A DNA stretch of 8,620 nucleotides from Rhodospirillaceae bacterium (GTDB lineage: Bacteria; Pseudomonadota; Alphaproteobacteria; MPNO01; UBA2964). The translations under genes and the position numbers were made by a program. Below are positions 1-4,493 of the stretch, piece by piece. Below the pieces are notes generated by a model. That model saw nothing but the letters and a program-made list of their open reading frames with translations. It was not told the origin of the DNA and did no database searches. Position 1 is the first letter of the stretch, and each line of letters opens with the position of its first letter. Location of the stretch: assembly GCA_002724505.1 (NCBI GenBank), contig PBOV01000117.1, positions 1 through 8,620 of the forward strand, read 5' to 3'.

Positions 1-104
1 ATTTCGTTCGTTTTCAATAAACTCTCCCATTATATATTTTGGCAGATCACAAATTGGAAGGGTCAGATCCTAATCACGTTTAACCTAAGATGTAGAACTC
101 CTGC
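1..104. other. Flank 3' of the Fe-ADH gene; no firm gene
   Basis: No complete gene is visible and there is no convincing GC-rich terminator after the oxidoreductase stop. On the minus strand a frame opens after a TAG and reads LPKYIMGEFIENERN into the window edge. An ATG lies at position 30, ten codons before the edge. It could be the start of the next minus-strand gene, but no Shine-Dalgarno sequence precedes it and the visible part is too short to judge. Confidence 0.3.
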
Positions 105-1298
105 CTACCATGCTTTTTGTAGAACCTCTAAAATTATCTCCGGATCTCGTACAGGAATAGGGTTGTAAATTATATTAGGTGAACGAGAAACTTTTTCTGC
201 AATGGTTGCTAAGTCTTCGCTTTTAATATCCACATCCCTCAGTCTTTTAGGTAGATCCAATTCACTTGTTAATTTTTCAATTGATGTAATTGCATATTCT
301 GCCGCGCTTTCGTCTGAATTTGATGGGGAACCCAGGGCCCTGCCCAGGGTTGCCTGCGGCTGAATAGTTTCAGGTAAATTAAAACGCATTACGTGAGGTA
401 GCATCACACAAGCGGTATGACCATGGGCTACCCCGTAAGCCCCGAGTTGCCAACCTATCACTTGGCAAAGCCCCTTTTGAACACCTCTACCGGTTGCCTC
501 TATGGTCATTAGACCCATTTGGCAAATGACCCGAGATATGGGATCATCTGGCAATTGTTTCACCTGAGGGAGGCCTTCAAAAAGCAGGGTCCCCGCTCTC
601 TCAGCCAAGGCGTCTCCAACAGGATTTCCGACTAAACTGTACATCCTCTCTACAACGTGTTCGACCGCTTTTAAACCTGTCGCGGACCATAGAGCTGTAG
701 GCGTGGTGCAAGACATCGCCCCATCATAAATAACAAGCTCTTGCATTAGGCTGGGGTGGCGTACGTGATCTTTGAATTTCTTCTCTGGACGATTAATAGT
801 TACTGACCATGTTGTCGCACCCGACAAAGTCGTGGGTACTGCAATTTGTGAAATGGGAATTTTGTGTAATGATTCAAGCTGCTGATTTTCAGGACTCGCA
901 ACATAGTCATCTAACTCATCAACCGAAGTTAAGCCTTGTGCCAGTATAAAACGAACGGCTTTGCCCCAGTCAATTACACTCCCCCCCCCAATTGTAATGA
1001 CAACATCGGGTTCCAAATTTCTGACGGCATTAGCTGTATCAAAACAAAGCCAATCAGGCGCAAACTCGTGGCTGTTATGGGATTCATATACTACAAGCCC
1101 CTTTAACAGATCAGAAATTTCTTTGCCCCATGATGTATTTTCCCATAGGGAGCGGCTAAATAATAAAACTACCCGTTCCAGTTTTCGTTCTTCCAACTGA
1201 GTCCGTAAACTTTGATGTGCATTGGGACCCCAGATGGAATGATCGGATATGGAAGATCTATATCGCCACTCCCCTTCTATGCCTCGCCAATTAACCAT
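105..1298 (-). CDS. Iron-containing alcohol dehydrogenase superfamily protein, maleylacetate-reductase-like
   Basis: Predicted cytosolic NAD(P)-dependent oxidoreductase of the Fe-ADH/dehydroquinate-synthase-like fold; substrate unknown. At 397 residues it is full length for the family. Seen: the dinucleotide motif GGGS at residues 104-107, PTTLSGAT at 155-162 and HGHTACVMLPHVMRFN at 292-307, a strong Fe-ADH signature. The metal site is altered. In E. coli FucO the ligands are D196, H200, H263 and H277; here the matching positions are K210, H214, Q279 and H292, and the nearby conserved His (FucO H267) is W283. Loss of the Asp in a GL(K/R/N)A context is typical of metal-independent maleylacetate-reductase-like members, so iron dependence is unlikely. 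The ATG at 1298 gives the expected N-terminal length; its ribosome site (AGAAAG) is weak, and a promoter candidate lies upstream. The three Gly codons of GGGS form a nine-G run. It stands alone, so its pathway cannot be inferred. Confidence 0.85.
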   Translation of the reverse strand: MVNWRGIEGEWRYRSSISDHSIWGPNAHQSLRTQLEERKLERVVLLFSRSLWENTSWGKEISDLLKGLVVYESHNSHEFAPDWLCFDTANAVRNLEPDVVITIGGGSVIDWGKAVRFILAQGLTSVDELDDYVASPENQQLESLHKIPISQIAVPTTLSGATTWSVTINRPEKKFKDHVRHPSLMQELVIYDGAMSCTTPTALWSATGLKAVEHVVERMYSLVGNPVGDALAERAGTLLFEGLPQVKQLPDDPISRVICQMGLMTIEATGRGVQKGLCQVIGWQLGAYGVAHGHTACVMLPHVMRFNLPETIQPQATLGRALGSPSNSDESAAEYAITSIEKLTSELDLPKRLRDVDIKSEDLATIAEKVSRSPNIIYNPIPVRDPEIILEVLQKAW

Positions 1299-1345
1299 TA
1301 AATTTAAACTTTCTAATACAAAATAAATAAATTTAGCCCAATACG

Positions 1346-1373
1346 ATTATAATCCAAGCTTTAGAAGTCTACA
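1346..1373 (-). promoter_or_regulatory. Candidate sigma-70 promoter for the Fe-ADH gene
   Basis: Reading the minus strand, a perfect TATAAT -10 (1346-1351) lies 16 bases after a weak -35 (TGTAGA, 1368-1373). It would start transcription about 40 bases before the ATG at 1298. The -10 sits in the palindrome ATTATAAT, so it reads the same on the plus strand, but no -35 is visible on that side. Inference from sequence only. Confidence 0.4.
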
Positions 1374-1436
1374 TGGGAAGGCAAAGGACTGTTCTCACAT
1401 ACTTCACGGTGACACTCGGAGTTCCAAAGGACGTAA

Positions 1437-1601
1437 TTTAAAAATTACTCCACTGTATCATTTGTACGGTGTAATGCAGGGTTTTTCATCGCTGACCTAA
1501 CCTTTAACTTCACCATCACCTATCGATCCCCTGCCCTCAGTGGCAATCACTATTCTGCATATCAACTATTCCTTTATCAGAGAATCGGAAGAAAGAAATG
1601 A
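1437..1601 (+). pseudogene. Upstream half of the recombinase-like gene, copy A (frameshifted)
   Basis: The open frame from 1437 to the TGA at 1599-1601 contains GFFIADLTFNFTITYRSP and then GNHYSAYQLFLYQ, nearly identical to copy B. Differences between the copies are mostly synonymous (for example ATC/ATT, TTT/TTC, ACC/ACA, CGA/CGC, CAG/CAA), as expected of former coding sequence. From the conserved TAT codon to the conserved internal ATG there are 30 bases in copies B and C but only 20 here. A net loss of 10 bases has therefore put this half out of frame with the downstream half. The TGA overlaps the downstream ATG as ATGA. No start codon could be fixed. Confidence 0.6.
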
Positions 1602-1813
1602 CGTTTGATGCGATTGCCGGGTCGTTGAACAAGGAGGGACACCTGACCGTGCGTGGCAAACAATTCAGAGGCGAGCACGTTCATTCGATATTGAAGAAGA
1701 GATTGGCTAAAGAGGAACTGTTAAATCGTGAGTATCCAGAGGTGCGGTCAGACGTCAGTATGGAGGCAATCGATAAGACTATTTTGTTGAGTGATTTGGG
1801 GTTTTTTAAGTGA
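1598..1813 (+). CDS. Short recombinase-like DNA-binding protein, copy A
   Basis: The 71-residue product resembles the C-terminal 'Recombinase' domain (PF07508 type) of large serine recombinases. The pattern is IA..LN..G..T.RGK.F....V.SILKK followed by a basic, charged tail (KKRLAKEELLNREY). There is no resolvase catalytic domain and no active-site serine, so it cannot be an autonomous recombinase; a role in DNA binding is inference. It is identical to copy B at 55 of 71 residues and more distantly similar to copy C. A purine-rich GGAAGAAAGAA precedes the ATG and could serve as a ribosome site. Comparison with B and C shows that the conserved frame once extended about 40 codons further upstream, so this may be the surviving half of a broken gene. 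Confidence 0.55.
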   Translation: MTFDAIAGSLNKEGHLTVRGKQFRGEHVHSILKKRLAKEELLNREYPEVRSDVSMEAIDKTILLSDLGFFK

Positions 1814-1861
1814 GAAATTGGTCTGCTTAACTCAGCATCTAAACAACCAATTCTCTATATT

Positions 1862-1879
1862 CATTCCGAATATTCTCTG
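1862..1879 (+). repeat. 18-nt conserved core, copy A
   Basis: CATTCCGAATATTCTCTG, identical in all three copies although the flanking sequence has diverged. It contains the overlapping small palindromes ATTCCGAAT and GAATATTC. It lies about 50 bases after the recombinase-like stop and 57 bases before the DUF2784 start. It could be a recombination site, a promoter or a regulator site; the sequence does not decide. Confidence 0.7.
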
Positions 1880-1935
1880 TCAGACTATTTCCCTGCTTTG
1901 TGGCAACCTTGGAAATAGTTGTATAGGAAAAAACG

Positions 1936-2313
1936 GTGATTCTAATCTTTGCCGACATCGTTTTGGTAATTCATTTTTGCATTGTAACTTTTATCACCTC
2001 TGGTTTTTTTCTAATCCCGATTGGTTACATTGCCAATTGGGATTGGACTTCAAACGTGAAATTAAGAATATCTCACTGTGGGATGATGGTGTTTGTAACG
2101 CTGGAAACATTATTAGGAATAACCTGCCCACTTACCTCTCTTGAAAATATTTTACGTGGGAGCATTCAATCTGAATCATTTATTGGATATTGGGTCCAGC
2201 AATTAATCTATTGGGATTTGCCAACACATATATTTTTTATTTTGTACTGTATTTTCTTGGGATGGACATTACTTATGTGGCGGATCTTCCCACCAAAAAA
2301 ACCTTGCCCTTGA
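1936..2313 (+). CDS. DUF2784-type integral membrane protein
   Basis: Product of 125 residues, function unknown. The family signature is CPLTSLENILR at residues 64-74, matching the CPLTPLEN motif of DUF2784, and the early FADIVLVIHFCIVTF resembles the family's first helix with its conserved His (H13). Three membrane segments are visible at about residues 2-28, 46-63 and 97-117, with a short basic C-terminus (PPKKPCP). The GTG start is supported by AGGAAA six bases upstream and by a TAG three codons before it in frame; no ATG fits. Codon use is AT-rich compared with glmS and glmU. It sits alone between repeat copies A and B, starting 41 bases after the end of A, which suggests it is cargo of a repeat-bounded unit. 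Membership in the family is well supported; the role is not known. Confidence 0.8.
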   Translation: MILIFADIVLVIHFCIVTFITSGFFLIPIGYIANWDWTSNVKLRISHCGMMVFVTLETLLGITCPLTSLENILRGSIQSESFIGYWVQQLIYWDLPTHIFFILYCIFLGWTLLMWRIFPPKKPCP

Positions 2314-2589
2314 ATGTGTCTGTACGGAAGATACCTAATCTTAATTATTTTCTAAAGTCTCTAAAGGTGGCAATCACCACAAACCAAATGAGTCTTAATT
2401 TTCCCCATAAAGACGCATCTCTTCGTAATTCGTTGTATTTATCGATCCCACATGTTGTTTTAATCGTTTTTGGGTCAGACATCTCAACACCCTTTGTATT
2501 TTACGGACACAGTCATTGAACTGCATAAAAACAGTGAAATGGAGATCGGTCGAGAATTTTTTTATACAGAAGAACAGACTTCTCTCACG
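2314..2589. other. Intergenic stretch between DUF2784 gene and repeat copy B
   Basis: About 275 bases with no gene that I can support. Short overlapping frames exist but show no recognisable protein and no good ribosome sites. A small hairpin, GGTG-GCAAT-CACC at 2366-2378, lies 53 bases after the DUF2784 stop. It is too weak, and lacks a T-run, to be called a terminator. Confidence 0.4.
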
Positions 2590-2739
2590 TACTCTACCAT
2601 AGCAAAAGGACGGTGGGATGAAGGGTTTTCCATTGCTGACCTAACATTCAACTTCACCATCACATATCGCTCCCCTTCCCTCAGGGGCAATCACTATTCT
2701 TCCTATCAACTATTCCTTTATCAAACCATCTCTGAGTAA
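2539..2739 (+). pseudogene. Upstream half of the recombinase-like gene, copy B (ends at in-frame TAA)
   Basis: The frame reads GFSIADLTFNFTITYRSP, then RGNHYSSYQLFLYQTISE, then TAA (2737-2739). It continues in the same frame through RERG into the MTFDTIAGWL of the downstream gene. In copy C the same stretch is an uninterrupted LYDKIMELRSEGMGYKKIAEWL, so the TAA replaces a Leu codon and splits what was one reading frame. An ATG at 2539 is the first in frame, but it lacks a Shine-Dalgarno sequence and lies outside the region shared with A, so the true start is unknown. Confidence 0.6.
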
Positions 2740-2751
2740 CGAGAGAAAGGG

Positions 2752-2967
2752 ATGACCTTTGATACCATTGCCGGGTGGTTGAACAAGGAGGGATACCTGA
2801 CAGTGCGTGGAAAGAAGGTCAGAGGTGCTCACGTTCATTCAATCTTGAAAAAGAGATTGGCAAAGGAAGAGTTACTGAAACGTGAGTATCCAGTGGTGTG
2901 GTCCGAGTTCAGTATGGAGGTCGTAGATAAGACCATTTTGATGAGTGATTTTGGATTTAAGAAATAG
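2752..2967 (+). CDS. Short recombinase-like DNA-binding protein, copy B
   Basis: 71 residues, the closest relative of the copy A product. It keeps the serine-recombinase 'Recombinase' domain pattern (DTIAGWLNKEGYLTVRGKK, then HVHSILKKRLAKEEL) but no catalytic domain. GAGAGAAAGGG directly precedes the ATG; it is rich in purines, but its best match is very close to the start. The frame is continuous with the half-gene upstream apart from one TAA, so this may be an internal start used by default or simply a decayed gene. The 18-nt core follows the stop by 38 bases. Confidence 0.55.
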   Translation: MTFDTIAGWLNKEGYLTVRGKKVRGAHVHSILKKRLAKEELLKREYPVVWSEFSMEVVDKTILMSDFGFKK

Positions 2968-3002
2968 GTCTGCTTACTCAACACCCACTCTCCATTTTCT
3001 CT

Positions 3003-3084
3003 ACCCATTCCGAATATTCTCTGCCAAACTTTCCCTATGAGAAAACTGACCGCCACCATCTGTCTGACGATTGCCGTGCTCCTT
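3003..3084 (+). repeat. 82-bp inverted repeat, left arm (in copy B)
   Basis: This arm matches the reverse complement of 4059-4140 at 72 of 82 positions without gaps. It covers the 18-nt core and the first 16 codons of the signal-peptide frame. The two arms face each other and enclose about 970 bases holding the exported coiled-coil gene and the lipoprotein gene. Confidence 0.85.
3006..3023 (+). repeat. 18-nt conserved core, copy B
   Basis: CATTCCGAATATTCTCTG, identical to copies A and C. It ends 13 bases before the ATG of the signal-peptide frame at 3037. A -10-like TATTCT lies inside it, but no matching -35 is clear. Confidence 0.7.
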
Positions 3085-3153
3085 GGAAGTGCGGGGGTGG
3101 GTGGCATGAAATGTAGGTGGGGACTAAGAAATTTACAGTCAAATATGAGTTGA
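3037..3153 (+). CDS. Orphan signal-peptide leader ORF, copy B
   Basis: The frame encodes MRKLTATICLTIAVLLGSAG followed by VGGMKCRW and ends at a TGA after 38 codons. This is a good Sec signal peptide: a basic start, then a hydrophobic core of about 14 residues. Copy C keeps the first 16 residues with a single change (T11 to M), and five of the six codon differences are synonymous, so the block evolved as coding sequence. The mature part after the signal is lost or was never joined: the frame stops 36 bases before the next candidate ATG, which is in the same phase. No convincing Shine-Dalgarno sequence precedes this ATG. Probably a remnant or donor module rather than a working gene. Confidence 0.45.
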   Translation: MRKLTATICLTIAVLLGSAGVGGMKCRWGLRNLQSNMS

Positions 3154-3194
3154 TATGGAAGAAAGTTAAAACAAAATTGGAGAGAAACGATGAA

Positions 3195-3443
3195 GTGTTT
3201 TTTTGGGGTCTATTTTTTTCTTATTTTTTTACAGCGAGCAATGTTTTTGCGGCAGACAAAACACCGATAAGTGATCATCAAACGTGCGTTGCTGAGTGGG
3301 CAAAAAATACTGCAGAAAGTGAAAAATGGTATGGAAGGTATAGGGGAGAAAAGGGAACCAGGCGATCATTAGAGAAACAGGTTGAGTCACTCAGGAAGTT
3401 GTTGGAAGCAGCAATGGCGAAAATACCCAATGTGAAGAAATAG
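3195..3443 (+). CDS. Small exported coiled-coil protein (start unsettled, possible -1 frameshift)
   Basis: Unrecognised family. The frame encodes a hydrophobic stretch FFWGLFFSYFF, a signal-peptidase-like site NVFA|ADKT, then a mature part of about 60 residues ending in a charged helix (ESEKWYGRYRGEKGTRRSLE followed by KQVESLRKLLEAAMAKI) that looks like a coiled coil. The mature part has one Cys. The GTG at 3195 is the nearest usable in-frame start; GTG 3117 would add an improbable 26-residue basic leader. The best initiation site is instead the ATG at 3190, six bases after GGAGA. It lies in the other frame and reads MKCFFGVYFFLIFL, a better signal peptide, then a stop at 3268-3270. A -1 shift at the heptamer T TTT TTA (3225-3231) would join it exactly to TASNVFA|AD. 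It follows repeat copy B and may be its cargo. Confidence 0.55.
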   Translation: MFFWGLFFSYFFTASNVFAADKTPISDHQTCVAEWAKNTAESEKWYGRYRGEKGTRRSLEKQVESLRKLLEAAMAKIPNVKK

Positions 3444-3569
3444 AAATGTGGGCATATTTTCCAATGTGCGAGATAATCTTATAAACTATCGACCCCATCT
3501 CAACTTGAAAAAGCACAAGACCTTTTTCCTCATCTCTTTTCGTTCTTCTTCATTACTGATCAAAGAAGA

Positions 3570-3599
3570 TTGACTATACCAATACTAAATTCATACACT
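3570..3599 (+). promoter_or_regulatory. Candidate sigma-70 promoter for the lipoprotein gene
   Basis: TTGACT (3570-3575, one mismatch to TTGACA) is followed after 18 bases by TACACT (3594-3599, four of six matches to TATAAT). The start of transcription would fall about 30 bases before the lipoprotein ATG. The rest of the 190-base gap upstream holds no gene. Confidence 0.4.
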
Positions 3600-3634
3600 T
3601 TTTTTATGGAATTAACCATTTTGGGGGGCGAAAT

Positions 3635-4045
3635 ATGAAAAAAATATTCATCTTAATCTCAATATTATTAATTACGTCCTGCTCAGGAAGCGGAAAACAA
3701 GTTGGAGTTTTGTACAAGGAAATCAAAACAAATCAGACTCAAATATTTGTCAAAAGAGAAACAGGTTTTGCGGGGTCTGCGGCGCTAATTAAGGTAGGAC
3801 TAAATGGTATTTCAATCGGAGAACTTGGCAATAATGAGAGGTTGAGTGCGCCTACAAAGGTTGGATCAGGTATTCTATCGGCAGGTTATACGTTGATTGC
3901 GTCTGTTGGATCAAACGATGCTTCTAGATCATTCCAAATTAAGAAGGGACAGAAGTTATTTTTTGTGATCAAACAAGATATTGGACTTATGTCTACTAAA
4001 TTGAGAATTTATCCGATTGATCGAAATGATTTCTTTAGCAATTGA
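3635..4045 (+). CDS. Small lipoprotein, DUF2846-like
   Basis: 136 residues. MKKIFILISILLITSC is a classic lipoprotein signal with lipobox ITSC and lipidation Cys at residue 16. Serine at +2 favours the outer membrane by the Lol rule known from E. coli. The mature part is mostly beta: QIFVKRETGFAGSAAL (36-51), VGLNGISIGEL (54-64), then a Gly-rich turn and a repeating pattern ending in RSFQIKKGQKLFFVIKQD. The order 'variable-R, nucleating G, polar ligand-like strand, KKGQ..F' resembles the DUF2846 fold found in small lipoproteins, but this is a pattern match that needs a profile search. The ATG follows GGGGGG with a six-base spacer. Codon use is AT-rich. The stop lies just inside the decayed signal-peptide frame of copy C on the other strand, so insertion of C may have set this gene's 3' end. 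Confidence 0.7.
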   Translation: MKKIFILISILLITSCSGSGKQVGVLYKEIKTNQTQIFVKRETGFAGSAALIKVGLNGISIGELGNNERLSAPTKVGSGILSAGYTLIASVGSNDASRSFQIKKGQKLFFVIKQDIGLMSTKLRIYPIDRNDFFSN

Positions 4046-4106
4046 TAAAATACGGATAAAGCAGCACGGCAATCATCAGGCAGATTGTAGCAGTCAGTTT
4101 TCTCAT
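4035..4106 (-). pseudogene. Signal-peptide leader remnant, copy C
   Basis: On the minus strand the ATG at 4106 reads MRKLTATICLMIAVLL, the same signal-peptide start as in copy B, then YPYFINC and a stop. Similarity to B ends at about 4059, so the mature part is missing and the frame runs into the antisense of the lipoprotein gene. It overlaps the last 11 bases of that gene. Clearly a truncated start of a secreted-protein gene. Confidence 0.55.
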
Positions 4107-4140
4107 ACGGAAATTCTGACAGAGAATATTCGGAATGGGT
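4059..4140 (-). repeat. 82-bp inverted repeat, right arm (in copy C)
   Basis: Reverse complement of 3003-3084 with ten mismatches and no gaps. See the left arm for what the pair encloses. Confidence 0.85.
4120..4137 (-). repeat. 18-nt conserved core, copy C
   Basis: On the minus strand CATTCCGAATATTCTCTG, identical to copies A and B, six bases after the stop of the recombinase-like gene and 13 bases before the leader ATG. The distance to the leader ATG is the same as in copy B. Confidence 0.7.
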
Positions 4141-4143
4141 AGA

Positions 4144-4371
4144 TCAGACTTGGTTGATCAGTTTTCGTTCAACATACTCGATTCTCAAAGGACCGATCTC
4201 AAAACGGTCCTCAGGTAGAGACTGCAGGCGTTCGTCCCTTTCACGTTTCCGTTTCAGGATTGAAAAAACGTGATTGGCGAAGAACCTCTTCCCACGAACT
4301 GTTTTGTGACCTCTTGACCTCAACCACTCGGCAATCTTTTTATACCCCATGCCCTCGGACCGAAGTTCCAT
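4144..4371 (-). CDS. Short recombinase-like DNA-binding protein, copy C
   Basis: 75 residues from the ATG at 4371. It keeps the 'Recombinase'-domain pattern of serine recombinases (EGMGYKKIAEWLRSRGHKTV, RGKRFF, NHVFSILKRKRERDERL) with no catalytic domain. The same frame stays open upstream to 4512 and still aligns without gaps with the half-genes of copies A and B (for example HGAQYSKNQQFLYDKI against RGNHYSSYQLFLYQTI). The conserved product is thus about 110-120 residues rather than 75. No ATG, GTG or TTG exists in the extension and no Shine-Dalgarno sequence precedes 4371, so either the original start was lost when the element landed behind glmS or an unusual start is used. It points the same way as glmS and could be transcribed by read-through. 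Confidence 0.55.
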   Translation of the reverse strand: MELRSEGMGYKKIAEWLRSRGHKTVRGKRFFANHVFSILKRKRERDERLQSLPEDRFEIGPLRIEYVERKLINQV

Positions 4372-4493
4372 AATCTTGTCATAGAGGAACTGTTGATTTT
4401 TGGAGTATTGAGCACCGTGAAATCGGAAAGTTCTGCCTGTAACTTTGAAACAAAGATATGATTCAACATTGTTTGGAGCACCCCCTTTGGAGA

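Larger units (their letters stand above)
1446..1894 (+). repeat. Dispersed repeat element, copy A
   Basis: Aligns with copy B (2590-3036) in the same orientation. It contains the remnant of an upstream frame, a recombinase-like gene and the 18-nt core at 1862-1879. Similarity to B stops at about 1894, just after TTTCCCT, which is where B continues into ATGAGAAAACTGACC. Copy A therefore lacks the signal-peptide block found in B and C. The left edge is fuzzy: a second stretch around 1388-1410 (GACTGTTCTCACATACT) also resembles B's left flank, so A may carry an insertion or a small duplication there. Confidence 0.8.
2590..3092 (+). repeat. Dispersed repeat element, copy B (fullest copy)
   Basis: Contains, in order, the upstream half-frame (to 2739), the recombinase-like gene (2752-2967), the 18-nt core (3006-3023) and a signal-peptide block starting with an ATG at 3037. 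Similarity to copy A runs from about 2590 to 3036; similarity to the inverted copy C continues to about 3084. The right end, set here at 3092, is approximate because only B carries sequence beyond the point where C diverges. Confidence 0.75.
4059..4464 (-). repeat. Dispersed repeat element, copy C (inverted, divergent)
   Basis: Reads on the minus strand as recombinase-like frame, 18-nt core, signal-peptide start. The core and the signal-peptide block are close to copy B, but the recombinase-like part is recognisable only at protein level, so the two halves have evolved at different rates or have different origins. The upstream edge, near 4464, is judged from the last aligned residues (ESYLCFKVT) and lies about 30 bases after the glmS stop. 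Confidence 0.65.

Noticed and set aside
961..1200. Plus-strand open frame of 79 codons opposite the Fe-ADH gene
   Set aside because: Fully antisense to a strongly supported gene; no recognisable protein.
2366..2378. GGTGGCAATCACC hairpin, sharing GTGGCAATCAC with repeat copy A near 1541
   Set aside because: Only 11 bases are shared and the surroundings differ; likely coincidence or a very short remnant.
2190..2519. 109-codon plus-strand frame overlapping the 3' end of the DUF2784 gene
   Set aside because: Out of frame with a well-supported membrane protein over its first third; the rest shows no family pattern and no ribosome site.
2835..3107. 90-codon minus-strand frame across repeat copy B
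   Set aside because: Antisense to the recombinase-like gene and the signal-peptide block, both of which are conserved in the sense direction among copies.
3507..3528. GAAAAAG / CTTTTTC inverted repeat after the exported coiled-coil gene as a terminator
   Set aside because: Perfect seven-base stem, but only one G-C pair at each end and a T-run inside the stem instead of after it; too weak to call.
1446..4464. CRISPR array or integron cassette array as the explanation for the repeats
   Set aside because: Only three copies, hundreds of bases long, in mixed orientation and containing coding frames; no regular spacers, no integrase and no attC-like paired sites.
4372..4493. glmS ribozyme or GlmY/GlmZ-type control in the glm region
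   Set aside because: The glmS ribozyme lies in the 5' leader of glmS in Firmicutes; here glmS starts 5 bases after glmU and no such structure fits. The bases after glmS are explained by repeat copy C.
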